This document shows, in pieces, positions 8,933 to 17,241 of a stretch of 39,577 nucleotides of DNA. The stretch is from the NCBI GenBank assembly GCA_947454355.1, contig CANGKR010000004.1:1-39577 (forward strand), written 5' to 3'. The DNA comes from Comamonadaceae bacterium. GTDB taxonomy: Bacteria > Pseudomonadota > Gammaproteobacteria > Burkholderiales > Burkholderiaceae_C. The notes under the pieces were generated by a model that had not been told where the DNA came from, searched no databases, and was given only the letters and a program-made list of their open reading frames with translations. Position numbers and translations under genes: made by a program. The stretch's first letter is position 1, and the number at the start of each line of letters is the position of its first letter.

Positions 8933-8960
8933 TTGCAGACCTTGGGCGTGTCTTTAAGAT
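8933..8960 (+). promoter_or_regulatory. Possible sigma-70 promoter of the liv operon
   Basis: TTGCAG (8933-8938), a 16-base spacer, and TAAGAT (8955-8960) give a weak promoter on the plus strand. The TetR-type palindrome starts one base later and would cover the start point, so a bound repressor would block it. Confidence 0.35.
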
Positions 8961-8979
8961 ACAAAGCAAGTGCTTGGTT
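8961..8979. promoter_or_regulatory. Operator-like palindrome ACAAAGCAAGTGCTTGGTT in the tetR/livH gap
   Basis: The core CAAG-TG-CTTG with AAA and TTT flanks is a near-perfect dyad. It lies midway between the divergent tetR and livH starts. Its reverse complement occurs with all 19 bases identical at 30314-30332. Size, symmetry and position fit a TetR operator, and the adjacent tetR is the obvious candidate. Confidence 0.75.
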
Positions 8980-9054
8980 TGATCATCATAGTCTTCACGC
9001 ACAAGGTGTCAATCGACCCCCACAAAAACATCACAGGCTGAGGAAACCAACGAG

Positions 9055-9930
9055 ATGCAGGAACTGCAGGTCATTTTCAGTGGGGTGGCACAAGGCTGTA
9101 TTTACGGCCTCATCGCGCTGGGCTTTGTGCTCATTTACAAGGCCACCGAAACGGTGAGCTTCGCCCAAGGCGAGCTCATGATGCTGGGCGCCTTTTGCGG
9201 TCTGGCTTGCGTGAGCTGGATGGGTCTGCCTTATTGGCTAGCCATTCCGGCCGCCATGCTGGCCATGGCGGCGCTGGGTTGGCTGACCGAGCGGGTCGTG
9301 ATTCGCCCGGTGCTGGGGCAACCGGCTTTCTCCATCGTCATGCTGACGATCGGCATCGGCTATGTCGCGCGGGGCCTGGTGACCATGATCCCCGACATCG
9401 GCACCGAAACACTGGCCTTTCCGGTGCCCTACAAAGACACAGTCTTCAATGTCGGCGGTGTGGTGCTGGGCGCCACGCAGGTGGTGGTGGTGGTGGCGAC
9501 CGGCGCCTTGAGTCTGCTGCTGTATCTGATGTTTCGTTTTTCGCGGGTGGGCGTTGCGATGCAAGCGGCTTCGCAAAACCAGCTGGCCGCCTACTACATG
9601 GGCATTCCGGTCAAGCGGCTCAATGGCATGGTCTGGGCGCTGGCCGCGGCGGTGGCGGCCGTGGCGGGCATGCTGCTGGCGCCCATCACCTTTGTGCACG
9701 CCAACATGGGTTTCATTGGCCTGAAAGCCTTTCCCGCGGCGGTGGTCGGCGGCTTTGGCAGCTTGCCTGGAGCGATCGTGGGCGGCGTGATCATCGGTGT
9801 GGTCGAGGCTCTGGCTGGCTTTTGGTTGCCTGAAGGCTTCAAGGACATCGCTGCCTATATCGTGGTGCTGTTGATGCTGGTCCTCCAACCGAACGGTCTG
9901 TTCGGTGAAAAATTGCGCAAGAAGGTCTGA
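9055..9930 (+). CDS. livH: Branched-chain amino acid-type ABC transporter permease, LivH family
   Basis: This 291-residue inner-membrane protein has the LivH fold, with the opening GVAQGCIYGLIALGFVLIYKATETVSFAQGE and later GGFGSLPGAIVGGVIIGVVEAL near residues 238-260. About eight hydrophobic segments can be seen. It forms half of the channel of a HAAT-family importer with LivM. It is the first gene of a six-gene operon, and livM follows after three bases. The substrate need not be an amino acid: an acyl-CoA ligase is encoded in the same operon, so a carboxylic acid is more likely. Confidence 0.93.
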   Translation: MQELQVIFSGVAQGCIYGLIALGFVLIYKATETVSFAQGELMMLGAFCGLACVSWMGLPYWLAIPAAMLAMAALGWLTERVVIRPVLGQPAFSIVMLTIGIGYVARGLVTMIPDIGTETLAFPVPYKDTVFNVGGVVLGATQVVVVVATGALSLLLYLMFRFSRVGVAMQAASQNQLAAYYMGIPVKRLNGMVWALAAAVAAVAGMLLAPITFVHANMGFIGLKAFPAAVVGGFGSLPGAIVGGVIIGVVEALAGFWLPEGFKDIAAYIVVLLMLVLQPNGLFGEKLRKKV

Positions 9931-9933
9931 CCC

Positions 9934-11010
9934 ATGCGGTTCATTTTCAAAACCGATTACGACCAGGACATTCGCCTGTTCCAGCACGGCGGCCATGTGT
10001 TTTGGTATGGCTTGTTGCTGACCTTTCTGGCAACCGCACCGTGGCTGATCGACGAGTATTGGTTGGCCCAAATGACCTTTGTGATGATCTACGGCGTCGT
10101 GGGTCTGGGCTTGATGCTGCTGGCAGGCTTCACGGGTTTGTTCTCGATGGGCCATGCCGCGTTTTTGGGTGTAGGCGCCTACACAGAAGCCGTGCTCACG
10201 GCGCAGGGCTGGCCGTTTCCGCTGTCCTTGGCGATGGCAGCCGGTTTGTCGGCGGCGGTGGGTGCGGTGGTGGGCTTGCCCGCCTTGCGGGTCAAGGGCA
10301 TTTACCTGGGCATTGCCACTCTGTCGTTCGGTTTCATCGTCGAAGAAGGCCTGGCCCGTTGGGACAGCGTGACCGGTGGCAATGCGGGCATGCATGTGAA
10401 GGCAATCAACCTGTGGGGCCTGGACACCAGCAGCAATGAAGGCTTTTATGCGGTGTGCCTGGTGGTCACGGTGCTCTCCACCCTGGCGGTCATGAACCTG
10501 CTGCGCAGCCCCACAGGCCGCGCTTTTGTGGCGATCCGTGATTCCGAAATTTCCGCGCAAAGCATGGGTATCCACTTGGCGCGCTACAAAACCCTGTCTT
10601 TCATGATCTCGGCGGCTCTGGCTGGCGTGGGCGGGGCTTTGTATGCGCACAAGCTCCAATTCATCAGCCCGGATCAGTTCAACATCCTGCAATCGGTGGA
10701 CTTGTTGCTGTTGGTGGTCATTGGCGGTTTGGGCTCGATCCACGGCGCCTTCCTGGGGGCGATCTTTCTGATCACCATGCCGCAATTGATTTCTTTGGGC
10801 AAAGACTTTCTGCCTGCCTTCATCGGCCAGGCGCCTGGCTTGCAAGGACTGGTCTATGGCCTGGTGTTGATCGCTTTTGTGATGTTCGAGCCCATGGGCC
10901 TGTATGGCCGATGGCTGAAGATACGCACCTGGTTCCAGCTGTTCCCGTTTTACCGCAAAGGTATGTTCAAGCGGCAAAAGAGTTTCCAGAAATCGGACCG
11001 ACTGAAATGA
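9934..11010 (+). CDS. livM: Branched-chain amino acid-type ABC transporter permease, LivM family
   Basis: This 358-residue membrane protein has the LivM signature GLGLMLLAGFTGLFSMGHAAFLGVGAY (about 57-83) and VIGGLGSIHGAFLGAIFL near residues 263-280. Several strongly hydrophobic segments and a basic C-terminal tail are visible. It pairs with LivH as the second half of the channel. Its stop overlaps the livG start as ATGA, which indicates translational coupling. Confidence 0.93.
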   Translation: MRFIFKTDYDQDIRLFQHGGHVFWYGLLLTFLATAPWLIDEYWLAQMTFVMIYGVVGLGLMLLAGFTGLFSMGHAAFLGVGAYTEAVLTAQGWPFPLSLAMAAGLSAAVGAVVGLPALRVKGIYLGIATLSFGFIVEEGLARWDSVTGGNAGMHVKAINLWGLDTSSNEGFYAVCLVVTVLSTLAVMNLLRSPTGRAFVAIRDSEISAQSMGIHLARYKTLSFMISAALAGVGGALYAHKLQFISPDQFNILQSVDLLLLVVIGGLGSIHGAFLGAIFLITMPQLISLGKDFLPAFIGQAPGLQGLVYGLVLIAFVMFEPMGLYGRWLKIRTWFQLFPFYRKGMFKRQKSFQKSDRLK

Positions 11011-11804
11011 GCGAAATCCTACTTTCTGCACACAACCTGTCGGTGCGCTTTGGTGGCGTGCTGGCGGTCAACAACGTCAGCTTCGATGTGCGGCGTGGTG
11101 AAGTCTTCACCTTGATCGGCCCGAACGGTGCGGGCAAGACCACGGTCTTTAATTTGATCAGCCGCATCTATACCCCTACCACCGGACACATCGACTTCAA
11201 GGGCAAGACACTGACCCAAGTGCCACCCCACGCGGTGGCTGGGCTGGGCATTGCCCGCACCTTTCAGAACATCGAATTGTTTGAACATGCCAGCGTGCTG
11301 CAAAACCTGCTGATCGGCAGGCATGTGCATAACCGCACCGGCTTTTGGAGCCAATTGCTGTTCAGTCGCAGCGTGCACGAGGCCGAGTTGGCCACGCGGC
11401 GCAAGGTCGAGGAAGTGATTGAATTTTTGGACCTTCAGCATTACCGAGACACCCTGGTAGCCGGTCTGCCATATGGCGTGCGCAAGGTGGTCGAGTTGGC
11501 CCGCGCCCTGAGCACAGAGCCCGAGCTTTTGTTGCTCGATGAGCCGTCCTCGGGTTTGAACGTCGAAGAAACCAGCGATATGGCCTTTTGGATCCAGGAC
11601 ATCCAACACGATCTGGGCATCACCGTGTTGATGGTCGAGCACGACATGAGCTTGGTCTCTAAGGTTTCAGACCGTGTGCTGGCGATGAACCAGGGCGAAG
11701 TCTTGGCCTTGGGCACACCCGCGCAGGTACAGGCTGATGCGGCGGTGATCGAGGCCTACCTCGGCGGCGCCGATGACGCAGCCAGTTTGCGCCGCACAGC
11801 ATGA
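11007..11804 (+). CDS. livG: Branched-chain amino acid-type ABC transporter ATP-binding protein, LivG family
   Basis: This 265-residue ATPase has Walker A GPNGAGKTT (about 37-45) and Walker B LLLLDEPSSGLN. The LivG-type insert is GLGIARTFQNIELFEHASVLQNLLIG, and the switch histidine is in VEHDM. The signature loop reads LPYGVRKVVELARAL rather than the canonical LSGGQ, as is common in LivG. It powers transport at the cytoplasmic face. The start at 11007 (MSEILLSAH) is chosen over the longer frame from 10911, because it overlaps the livM stop by four bases and leaves a normal N-terminus. Confidence 0.93.
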   Translation: MSEILLSAHNLSVRFGGVLAVNNVSFDVRRGEVFTLIGPNGAGKTTVFNLISRIYTPTTGHIDFKGKTLTQVPPHAVAGLGIARTFQNIELFEHASVLQNLLIGRHVHNRTGFWSQLLFSRSVHEAELATRRKVEEVIEFLDLQHYRDTLVAGLPYGVRKVVELARALSTEPELLLLDEPSSGLNVEETSDMAFWIQDIQHDLGITVLMVEHDMSLVSKVSDRVLAMNQGEVLALGTPAQVQADAAVIEAYLGGADDAASLRRTA

Positions 11805-11814
11805 GGAGCACACC

Positions 11815-12585
11815 ATGACGACATTGCTCCAACTGCTCAACGTAGAAAGCGCTTACGGCCCGATCCGCGCCATTCGCGGGGTCAGCCTGAAAGTGCAAGC
11901 CGGCCAGATCGCCACCATTCTGGGCTCCAACGGCGCAGGCAAGACCACCACACTCAAAACCATCTCGGGCATCATCGATCCGCGCAAAGGCTCGGTGGAA
12001 TTCAAGGGCGAGAACATCACGGCGATGGACCCCTCGCTCATCGTGCAGCGCGGGGTCGCCCATGTGCCTGAAGGGCGTGAGGTGTTTCCTCTGCTGTCCA
12101 TCAAAGACAACCTGTTGATGGGTGCCTACACCCGCCAGGATCGGGACGGTGTGGCACGGGACATGGAGGCGGTGTTCGCTTACTTCCCGATCCTCAAAGA
12201 GCGGCAACTGCAAGACGCGGGCTTGCTCTCCGGCGGTCAACAGCAAATGCTGGCCATCTCGCGCGCCCTCATGGCCCAGCCCGAATTGATCTTGCTGGAC
12301 GAGCCCAGCCTGGGCTTATCACCCAAACTCACCAAAGAGATTTTTGAGATCGTGGTGCGTATCAACCGTGAGCGGGGCACCACCATTTTGCTGGTGGAAC
12401 AAAACGCCAATATGGCGCTGAACGTGGCCGATTACGGCTTTGTGCTGGAGTCTGGCCGCATCGTGATGGAAGACACCTGCGCTGCGCTGCGCGAAAAAGA
12501 CGACATCAAAGAGTTTTACCTCGGCATGAAAGAAGACGGCGCCCGCGCCGAACGCCGCTGGAAAAAGAAGAAGACCTGGAGATAA
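11815..12585 (+). CDS. livF: Branched-chain amino acid-type ABC transporter ATP-binding protein, LivF family
   Basis: This 256-residue second ATPase shows Walker A GSNGAGKTT, signature LLSGGQQQMLAISRAL, Walker B LILLDEPSLGLS and switch histidine position VEQN, all typical of LivF. It forms a heterodimer with LivG. The ATG at 11815 has GAGGAG close upstream and follows the livG stop by ten bases. The longer frame from 11773 is rejected because it would extend into livG. The C-terminus is unusually basic (ERRWKKKKTWR), and the ligase gene starts three bases after the stop. Confidence 0.93.
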   Translation: MTTLLQLLNVESAYGPIRAIRGVSLKVQAGQIATILGSNGAGKTTTLKTISGIIDPRKGSVEFKGENITAMDPSLIVQRGVAHVPEGREVFPLLSIKDNLLMGAYTRQDRDGVARDMEAVFAYFPILKERQLQDAGLLSGGQQQMLAISRALMAQPELILLDEPSLGLSPKLTKEIFEIVVRINRERGTTILLVEQNANMALNVADYGFVLESGRIVMEDTCAALREKDDIKEFYLGMKEDGARAERRWKKKKTWR

Positions 12586-12588
12586 ATC

Positions 12589-14448
12589 ATGACTGTCCTC
12601 TGGGATACCTCGGCCCTTCAAGGCCAGCACCAGGTGGTGATGCCCGGCGAGACCATGCCGGACGTGTTCTGGAACGGCGTGGCCCAGCGCGGTGCCAAGC
12701 TGATGATGCGCGAGAAAAAATTGGGCATCTGGCAGGGCTGGAGTTGGACGCAATCGGGCACCGCTGTTCGTGAAATCACCATGGGTTTGGTGGCACTCGA
12801 CTTTGTGCCGGGCGAATGCGCATCGATTCTGGCCAGTACCCGGTTGGAGTGGGTACTGGCCGATCTGGCCGTGCTGAGCGCCGGTGGCGTGTCCAATGGC
12901 ATTTATCCGACTGACGCCGCCACACAGGTGCAGTACCTGTGCGAAGACTCGGCCACAGTGGTCCTGTTCGTGGAAGACGAAGAGCAACTCGACAAAGCTT
13001 TGACGGCCCGCGAGCACCTGCCCCGCCTGCGCAAGATCGTGGTGCTCGACATGGAGGGGCTTACCCGCTATACCGACCCGATGGTGATCAGCCTGGACGC
13101 TCTGCGCGAACTGGGCCGCACGCACGATCAGGCTCACCCCCGCGTGTTCGATCAGGTGCGGCAAAGCCGCCGCCCCGAAGACCTGGCCATCTTGATTTAC
13201 ACCTCGGGCACCACCGGCAAGCCCAAGGGTGCAATGCACAACCATGCGGCCCTGGTGTACATGTGCCGTGGCTACAACCAGGTCATCGTGCAAGATGAGC
13301 ATGACGAGCGCATGCTGTTTTTACCCTTGTGCCATGTGGCCGAGCGGCTGGGTGGTCAGTATTTTTCGATCTACACGGGCACCATCCTGAACTTTGTCGA
13401 GAACCCCGACACCGTGCCCGAAAACGTGCGCGAGATCGCCCCCACCACCTTTACCGCTGTGCCGCGTGTGTGGGAAAAATTTTATTCATCGGTCACCATC
13501 GCGGTGTCCGAGTCCGACAAGCTGCAGCAAGTAATCTACCGCTGGGCGCTGGGCATGGGCTACCAAGTCAGCGACCGGGTCACCAAGGGCCAATCGGTGC
13601 CACTGTGGCTCAAGGCCTGCTTTTACGTGGGCCGCTGGTTGGCGCTTGATAATGTGCGGCGCATGATCGGCATCCACCGCGCCAAAGTGCTGGTCACGGG
13701 TGCGGCGCCCATCTCGCCCGACCTGGTGCGCTGGTACCTGGCACTGGGAGTCCCGATGATCGAGGCCTGGGGCATGACCGAGTCCTGCGGTGCGGCCACG
13801 GTGATGCCCGCCGACAAAATCAAAGCCGGCTTGATCGGCCCGGCAGCGCCCTTCAATGAAGTGCGGCTCGACCCGGTCACGCAAGAGCTGCTGGTGCGTG
13901 GCCCCAATGTGTTCATGGGCTACCTGAACCTGCCAGACAAAACCGCCGAGACCATCGATGACGAGGGCTGGTTGCACACCGGCGACGTGGGCACGGTGGA
14001 CGATGAAGGGTTTTACCGGATTACCGACCGGATGAAAGACATCATCATCACGGCAGGGGGTAAAAACATCACGCCCAGTGAGTGGGAGAACGAACTGAAG
14101 TTTTCGCCTTATGTCACTGACGCGGTGGTCATTGGCGATCGACGCCCTTATTTGAGCGTGATCATCATGATCGATCTGGAGAACGTCGAGAAGTTTGCTC
14201 AGGACCATGATGTACCGTTTTCCAACTACGCCAGCTTGACCCGTGCCCCCGAAGTGCTGGCCCGCATTCAGGAAGAAATTGACACGGTGAACAAGAAATT
14301 TGCTCGGGTGGAACAGATCAAGCAATTCCGTTTGCTGGACACCCAACTGACCGCTGAAGACGACGAACTCACCCCCACCATGAAGCTCAAGCGCAAGTTT
14401 GTCGAACAAAAATACAGCGACATGATCGAATCGATGTACCGCAGCTGA
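12589..14448 (+). CDS. AMP-forming acyl-CoA ligase (long-chain fatty-acid-CoA ligase-like)
   Basis: This 619-residue member of the adenylate-forming superfamily has the ATP loop YTSGTTGKPKGAM (204-216), then GMTESCGA, the GWLHTGDVG motif and DRMKDIIITAGGKNITPSEWE near the C-terminus. That is the form found in the long-chain acyl-CoA synthetase (FadD15/ACSL-like) subgroup. It would convert an acid plus ATP and CoA to acyl-CoA in the cytoplasm. GGAG lies seven bases before the ATG. Its place between livF and livK strongly suggests that it activates the compound brought in by that transporter. The acid itself is unknown: a fatty, branched isoprenoid or aryl-alkanoic acid are all possible. Confidence 0.88.
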   Translation: MTVLWDTSALQGQHQVVMPGETMPDVFWNGVAQRGAKLMMREKKLGIWQGWSWTQSGTAVREITMGLVALDFVPGECASILASTRLEWVLADLAVLSAGGVSNGIYPTDAATQVQYLCEDSATVVLFVEDEEQLDKALTAREHLPRLRKIVVLDMEGLTRYTDPMVISLDALRELGRTHDQAHPRVFDQVRQSRRPEDLAILIYTSGTTGKPKGAMHNHAALVYMCRGYNQVIVQDEHDERMLFLPLCHVAERLGGQYFSIYTGTILNFVENPDTVPENVREIAPTTFTAVPRVWEKFYSSVTIAVSESDKLQQVIYRWALGMGYQVSDRVTKGQSVPLWLKACFYVGRWLALDNVRRMIGIHRAKVLVTGAAPISPDLVRWYLALGVPMIEAWGMTESCGAATVMPADKIKAGLIGPAAPFNEVRLDPVTQELLVRGPNVFMGYLNLPDKTAETIDDEGWLHTGDVGTVDDEGFYRITDRMKDIIITAGGKNITPSEWENELKFSPYVTDAVVIGDRRPYLSVIIMIDLENVEKFAQDHDVPFSNYASLTRAPEVLARIQEEIDTVNKKFARVEQIKQFRLLDTQLTAEDDELTPTMKLKRKFVEQKYSDMIESMYRS

Positions 14449-14483
14449 AGCAGCTCAACCCCTTCATAACCCTAGGAGATGAC

Positions 14484-15644
14484 ATGAAGTTCCAACTGAT
14501 CACCACCCTGGCGGCCCTCGCCTTCAGTGGCGCCGCCCTTGCGCAGCAAGGCGTGAGCAAAACCGAAATCACGGTGGGCACCATCCAGGACTTGTCCGGC
14601 CCGCTGGCCGGCTACGGCAAAGCCGTGCGCAACGGCATGATGCTGCGCATCGACGAAGTCAATGAACAAGGCGGCGTGCATGGCCGCAAGCTCAAGCTGA
14701 TCACCGAAGACTCAGGCTACGACCCCAAGCGCGCAGTGCTGGCCGCGCAAAAGCTGGTCAACCAGGACAAGATCTTCATCATGGCCGGCCACATTGGCAC
14801 CGCCCAAAACAACGCCGCCATGCCGGTGCAGATTGACAAAAAGATCGTCAACTTCATGCCCGTGACCGCTGCGCGTGAAATGTACGAACCCCTGAGTAAA
14901 TACAAGTACGCCTTGTTTGCCACCTACTTCGACCAAATGCGCGCCTCGGTCAGCGCCTTGGCCAAAGAGAAAAAGGTCAACAAAGTCTGCGCCATTTACC
15001 AAGACGATGAGTTCGGCCTGGAAGTGCTGCGCGGGGCTGAAGCCAGCCTGAAAACCATCAACATGGACTTTGTCGAAAAGACGTCCTACAAGCGTGGCGC
15101 CACAGACTTCTCGTCGCAAGTGGCCCGCATGAAGGGCGCTGGTTGCGAAATGGTCGTGCTCGGCACCATCATCCGCGAGACCGTGGGCACGATCGCCGAG
15201 TCGCGCAAAACCGGCTTCAACCCGATCTTCATTGGCTCCAGCGCGGCTTACACCGACTTGATCCACAAGCTCGGCGGCAAAGCCATGGACGGCATGTACG
15301 CCACCATGACCGTGCCTCACCCGTACCTGGACGAAGCCTCTAACCCCATCCGTTTCTGGGCCAACAAGTACAAGACCAAGTTCAACGAAGACCCCACCGT
15401 GTTCTCGGTCTATGGCTACGTGATTCTGGACTCCTTCATCCAAGCTGCTCAAAAAGCCGGCCCGAACCTGACCAGCGACAGCTTCATTGCGACGATGGAC
15501 AAGATGACCTTCCCTGCCGACATCTTCGGCAGCCCCGAAGGTGTCTTCACGCCCACGAAACACTTGGGCTCCAACAAATCACGTCTGTCGCAAATCCAGG
15601 ACGGCAAGTGGAAAGTGATCTCCGAATACTACAAGCTCGACTGA
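14484..15644 (+). CDS. livK: Branched-chain amino acid-type ABC transporter substrate-binding protein, LivK family
   Basis: This 386-residue periplasmic protein has a clear Sec signal (MKFQLITTLAALAFSGAALAQ, cleavage near 20). The type I binding-protein fold starts at ITVGTIQDLSGPLAGYGKAVRNG and continues with NEQGGVHGRKLKLITEDSGYDPKRAV. It should bind the substrate for LivHMGF. AGGAG lies five bases before the ATG. It is the last gene of the operon, as the terminator right after the stop shows. The sequence is nearer to the broad aliphatic or aromatic acid and amide group of this family than to classic leucine binders, but the ligand cannot be read from it. Confidence 0.92.
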   Translation: MKFQLITTLAALAFSGAALAQQGVSKTEITVGTIQDLSGPLAGYGKAVRNGMMLRIDEVNEQGGVHGRKLKLITEDSGYDPKRAVLAAQKLVNQDKIFIMAGHIGTAQNNAAMPVQIDKKIVNFMPVTAAREMYEPLSKYKYALFATYFDQMRASVSALAKEKKVNKVCAIYQDDEFGLEVLRGAEASLKTINMDFVEKTSYKRGATDFSSQVARMKGAGCEMVVLGTIIRETVGTIAESRKTGFNPIFIGSSAAYTDLIHKLGGKAMDGMYATMTVPHPYLDEASNPIRFWANKYKTKFNEDPTVFSVYGYVILDSFIQAAQKAGPNLTSDSFIATMDKMTFPADIFGSPEGVFTPTKHLGSNKSRLSQIQDGKWKVISEYYKLD

Positions 15645-15663
15645 TCAAAGACCCTCTGCTTTG

Positions 15664-15686
15664 AAACCGCCTTCGGGCGGTTTTTT
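15664..15686 (+). terminator. Rho-independent terminator of the liv operon
   Basis: AAACCGCC, a TTCG tetraloop and GGCGGTTT form an eight-pair stem with a run of six T at 15681-15686. It follows the livK stop by about 20 bases and touches the stop of the convergent thioesterase gene. Confidence 0.93.
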
Positions 15687-16081
15687 CATGGGGTCTTGCG
15701 CATGAAGATGGCAAAGTCGCCATTGGCCTTGGCGACCAGCACATCGTCCACAAACATGCTTGCATCCAGGTGGGCCACATTCTTGCCTTGGTTGAGCACC
15801 ACGCTGTCGCACACCACCCGACCGCCAAACACAGGTTTGAAGTAATTGATCTTGATGTTGATGGTGGCGCAAATTTGCCCGGGCTGAAGCGCACCGAACA
15901 AGGCCGAGCCCATGGCCGTGTCGGCCAGTGTGAACAGCACGCCGCCATGCACCACTCCATGCGTGTTGGTGTGCACCGGCTGCAAATCGAGCGCCCAGCG
16001 GCTGCGGCCAGGGGCATGCTCGATCAGCTCGATGCCCACGTGTTGGGTGAATTGGGAAATGGCTCTGGTGGTGGAAGGCAT
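15686..16081 (-). CDS. PaaI-family hotdog thioesterase
   Basis: From ATG 16081 the product has 131 residues and a single hotdog fold. NTHGVVHGGVLFTLADTAMG carries the HGG and the acidic residue on the central helix used by PaaI-type enzymes, and TINIKINYFKPV follows. It should release free acid from acyl-CoA, perhaps to recover CoA from dead-end thioesters. A GTG at 16120 would give 144 residues, but it falls inside the palindrome CACCTAGGTG and has no spaced ribosome site, so the ATG is preferred. The gene is convergent with livK and divergent from the E1 genes, with which it may share control. Confidence 0.82.
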   Translation of the reverse strand: MPSTTRAISQFTQHVGIELIEHAPGRSRWALDLQPVHTNTHGVVHGGVLFTLADTAMGSALFGALQPGQICATINIKINYFKPVFGGRVVCDSVVLNQGKNVAHLDASMFVDDVLVAKANGDFAIFMRKTP

Positions 16082-16117
16082 ACCGCCATGATGCGACGGC
16101 GTATTCGCCTTGTCGTC

Positions 16118-16127
16118 CACCTAGGTG
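16118..16127. promoter_or_regulatory. Perfect palindrome CACCTAGGTG, copy 1
   Basis: A ten-base perfect palindrome lies in the gap between the divergent thioesterase and E1 alpha genes. The same ten bases occur in the divergent acyl-CoA dehydrogenase/AtuA gap at 27140-27149. CTAG-containing words are rare in such genomes. A shared operator is likely, but I do not recognise the regulator. Confidence 0.5.
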
Positions 16128-16215
16128 ACTGGGCCGGTGTCACCTGCGCGCGAGGGCGCGCAGCGAGGCGCCTTTCGCTTGGTACCATCAGGCTCTGTCT
16201 CTCAAGGAGTTCAAT

Positions 16216-17241
16216 GTGCCTCACGACCTGACCGCTACGGCGCCCCCTCTGTTGGATCTGTACCGCATGATGGTGCGCATCCGGGCCTTTGAAGCAGCGG
16301 CCGAGGTGGCCAGCCAAGGGGGCGTGAGTGCTTACGGCAAAGCCTCAGACGGCAAGGCCCAAGTCAAAGGGCCCTTGCATTTGTCCACCGGGCAAGAAGC
16401 TGTGCCGAGCGGCGTCTGTGCCCACCTGAATGCCAACGATTACCTCACCTCCACACACCGCGGCCACGGCCACACTCTGGCCAAAGGCGCAGACCTCACA
16501 CGCATGATGTGCGAGTTGTTCGGCAAAGCCACGGGCTTCAACGGCGGCAAGGGCGGCTCGATGCACATCGCCGACTTTTCGGTCGGCATGCTGGGCGCCA
16601 ACGGCGTGGTGGCGGCGGGCTTGCCGATTGCCACGGGTGCGGCGCATGCGCAAAAGCTCAAAGGCGAAGGCGGCATCACGGTGTGTTTTTTCGGGGACGG
16701 TGCCATCAACAGGGGGCCGTTCTTGGAAGCCTTGAACTGGGCCCAAATTTACCAACTGCCGGTGCTGTTTGTCTGCGAAGACAACCGCTGGAGCGCCACC
16801 ACCGCCAGCGCGCCGATGATCGGCGGCGAGGGTGCATCAGCCCGCGCCGAAAGCCTGGGCATTGCCGCCACCCGGGTGGACGGGAATGACATCGAAGCCG
16901 TCTGGCATGCTGCACGCGATTTGGTGGGCCAAGTGCGTGCAGGCCAAGGGCCGCGCTTGCTGCACGCCATCACCTACCGCGTCAAAGGGCATGTGTCGGT
17001 GGATCTGGCCGCCTATCGCGATCCGGCCGAATTGGCCGCAGCCCTCTTGACCGACCCCATGGCCCGTGCCCGCCAGCGCTTTGCTGCGCTTGGCGGCGAC
17101 TTGAAACAACTCGATGCCATCGAGCAAGCAGCACATGACGAGGTGCAAGCCGCACTGGCCACCGCCAGTGCAGCGCCCTGGCCGGAAGCGGCCAGCGCTT
17201 ACACCGACATTCAAACCACAGGAGCCGGACAATGGTATTGA
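16216..17241 (+). CDS. Thiamine-diphosphate-dependent 2-oxoacid/acetoin dehydrogenase E1 alpha subunit
   Basis: This 341-residue E1 alpha-type protein has LHLSTGQEAVPSGVCAHL (55-72), STHRGHGHTLAKG and GGSMHI. The thiamine diphosphate motif starts at GDGAINRGPF (160-169) and ends in VCEDNRW. It resembles the alpha subunits of acetoin (AcoA) and branched-chain 2-oxoacid dehydrogenases. With the beta subunit it should decarboxylate a 2-oxoacid or cleave acetoin and pass the acyl group to an E2 lipoyl protein. No E2 or E3 gene lies nearby. The start is GTG, with AAGGAG six bases upstream. Its stop overlaps the beta gene by ten bases. Confidence 0.88.
   Translation: MPHDLTATAPPLLDLYRMMVRIRAFEAAAEVASQGGVSAYGKASDGKAQVKGPLHLSTGQEAVPSGVCAHLNANDYLTSTHRGHGHTLAKGADLTRMMCELFGKATGFNGGKGGSMHIADFSVGMLGANGVVAAGLPIATGAAHAQKLKGEGGITVCFFGDGAINRGPFLEALNWAQIYQLPVLFVCEDNRWSATTASAPMIGGEGASARAESLGIAATRVDGNDIEAVWHAARDLVGQVRAGQGPRLLHAITYRVKGHVSVDLAAYRDPAELAAALLTDPMARARQRFAALGGDLKQLDAIEQAAHDEVQAALATASAAPWPEAASAYTDIQTTGAGQWY

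Noticed and set aside
9238-11031. Minus-strand open frame of 597 codons opposite livH and livM
   Set aside because: Composition is rich in His, Gln, Arg and Asp with no domain, as expected for the antisense of GC-rich membrane-protein genes; the plus strand has clear LivH and LivM proteins.
16082-16120. GTG-started N-terminal extension of the PaaI-type thioesterase
   Set aside because: The GTG is part of the CACCTAGGTG palindrome, has no spaced ribosome site, and the extra 13 residues are not family-like.
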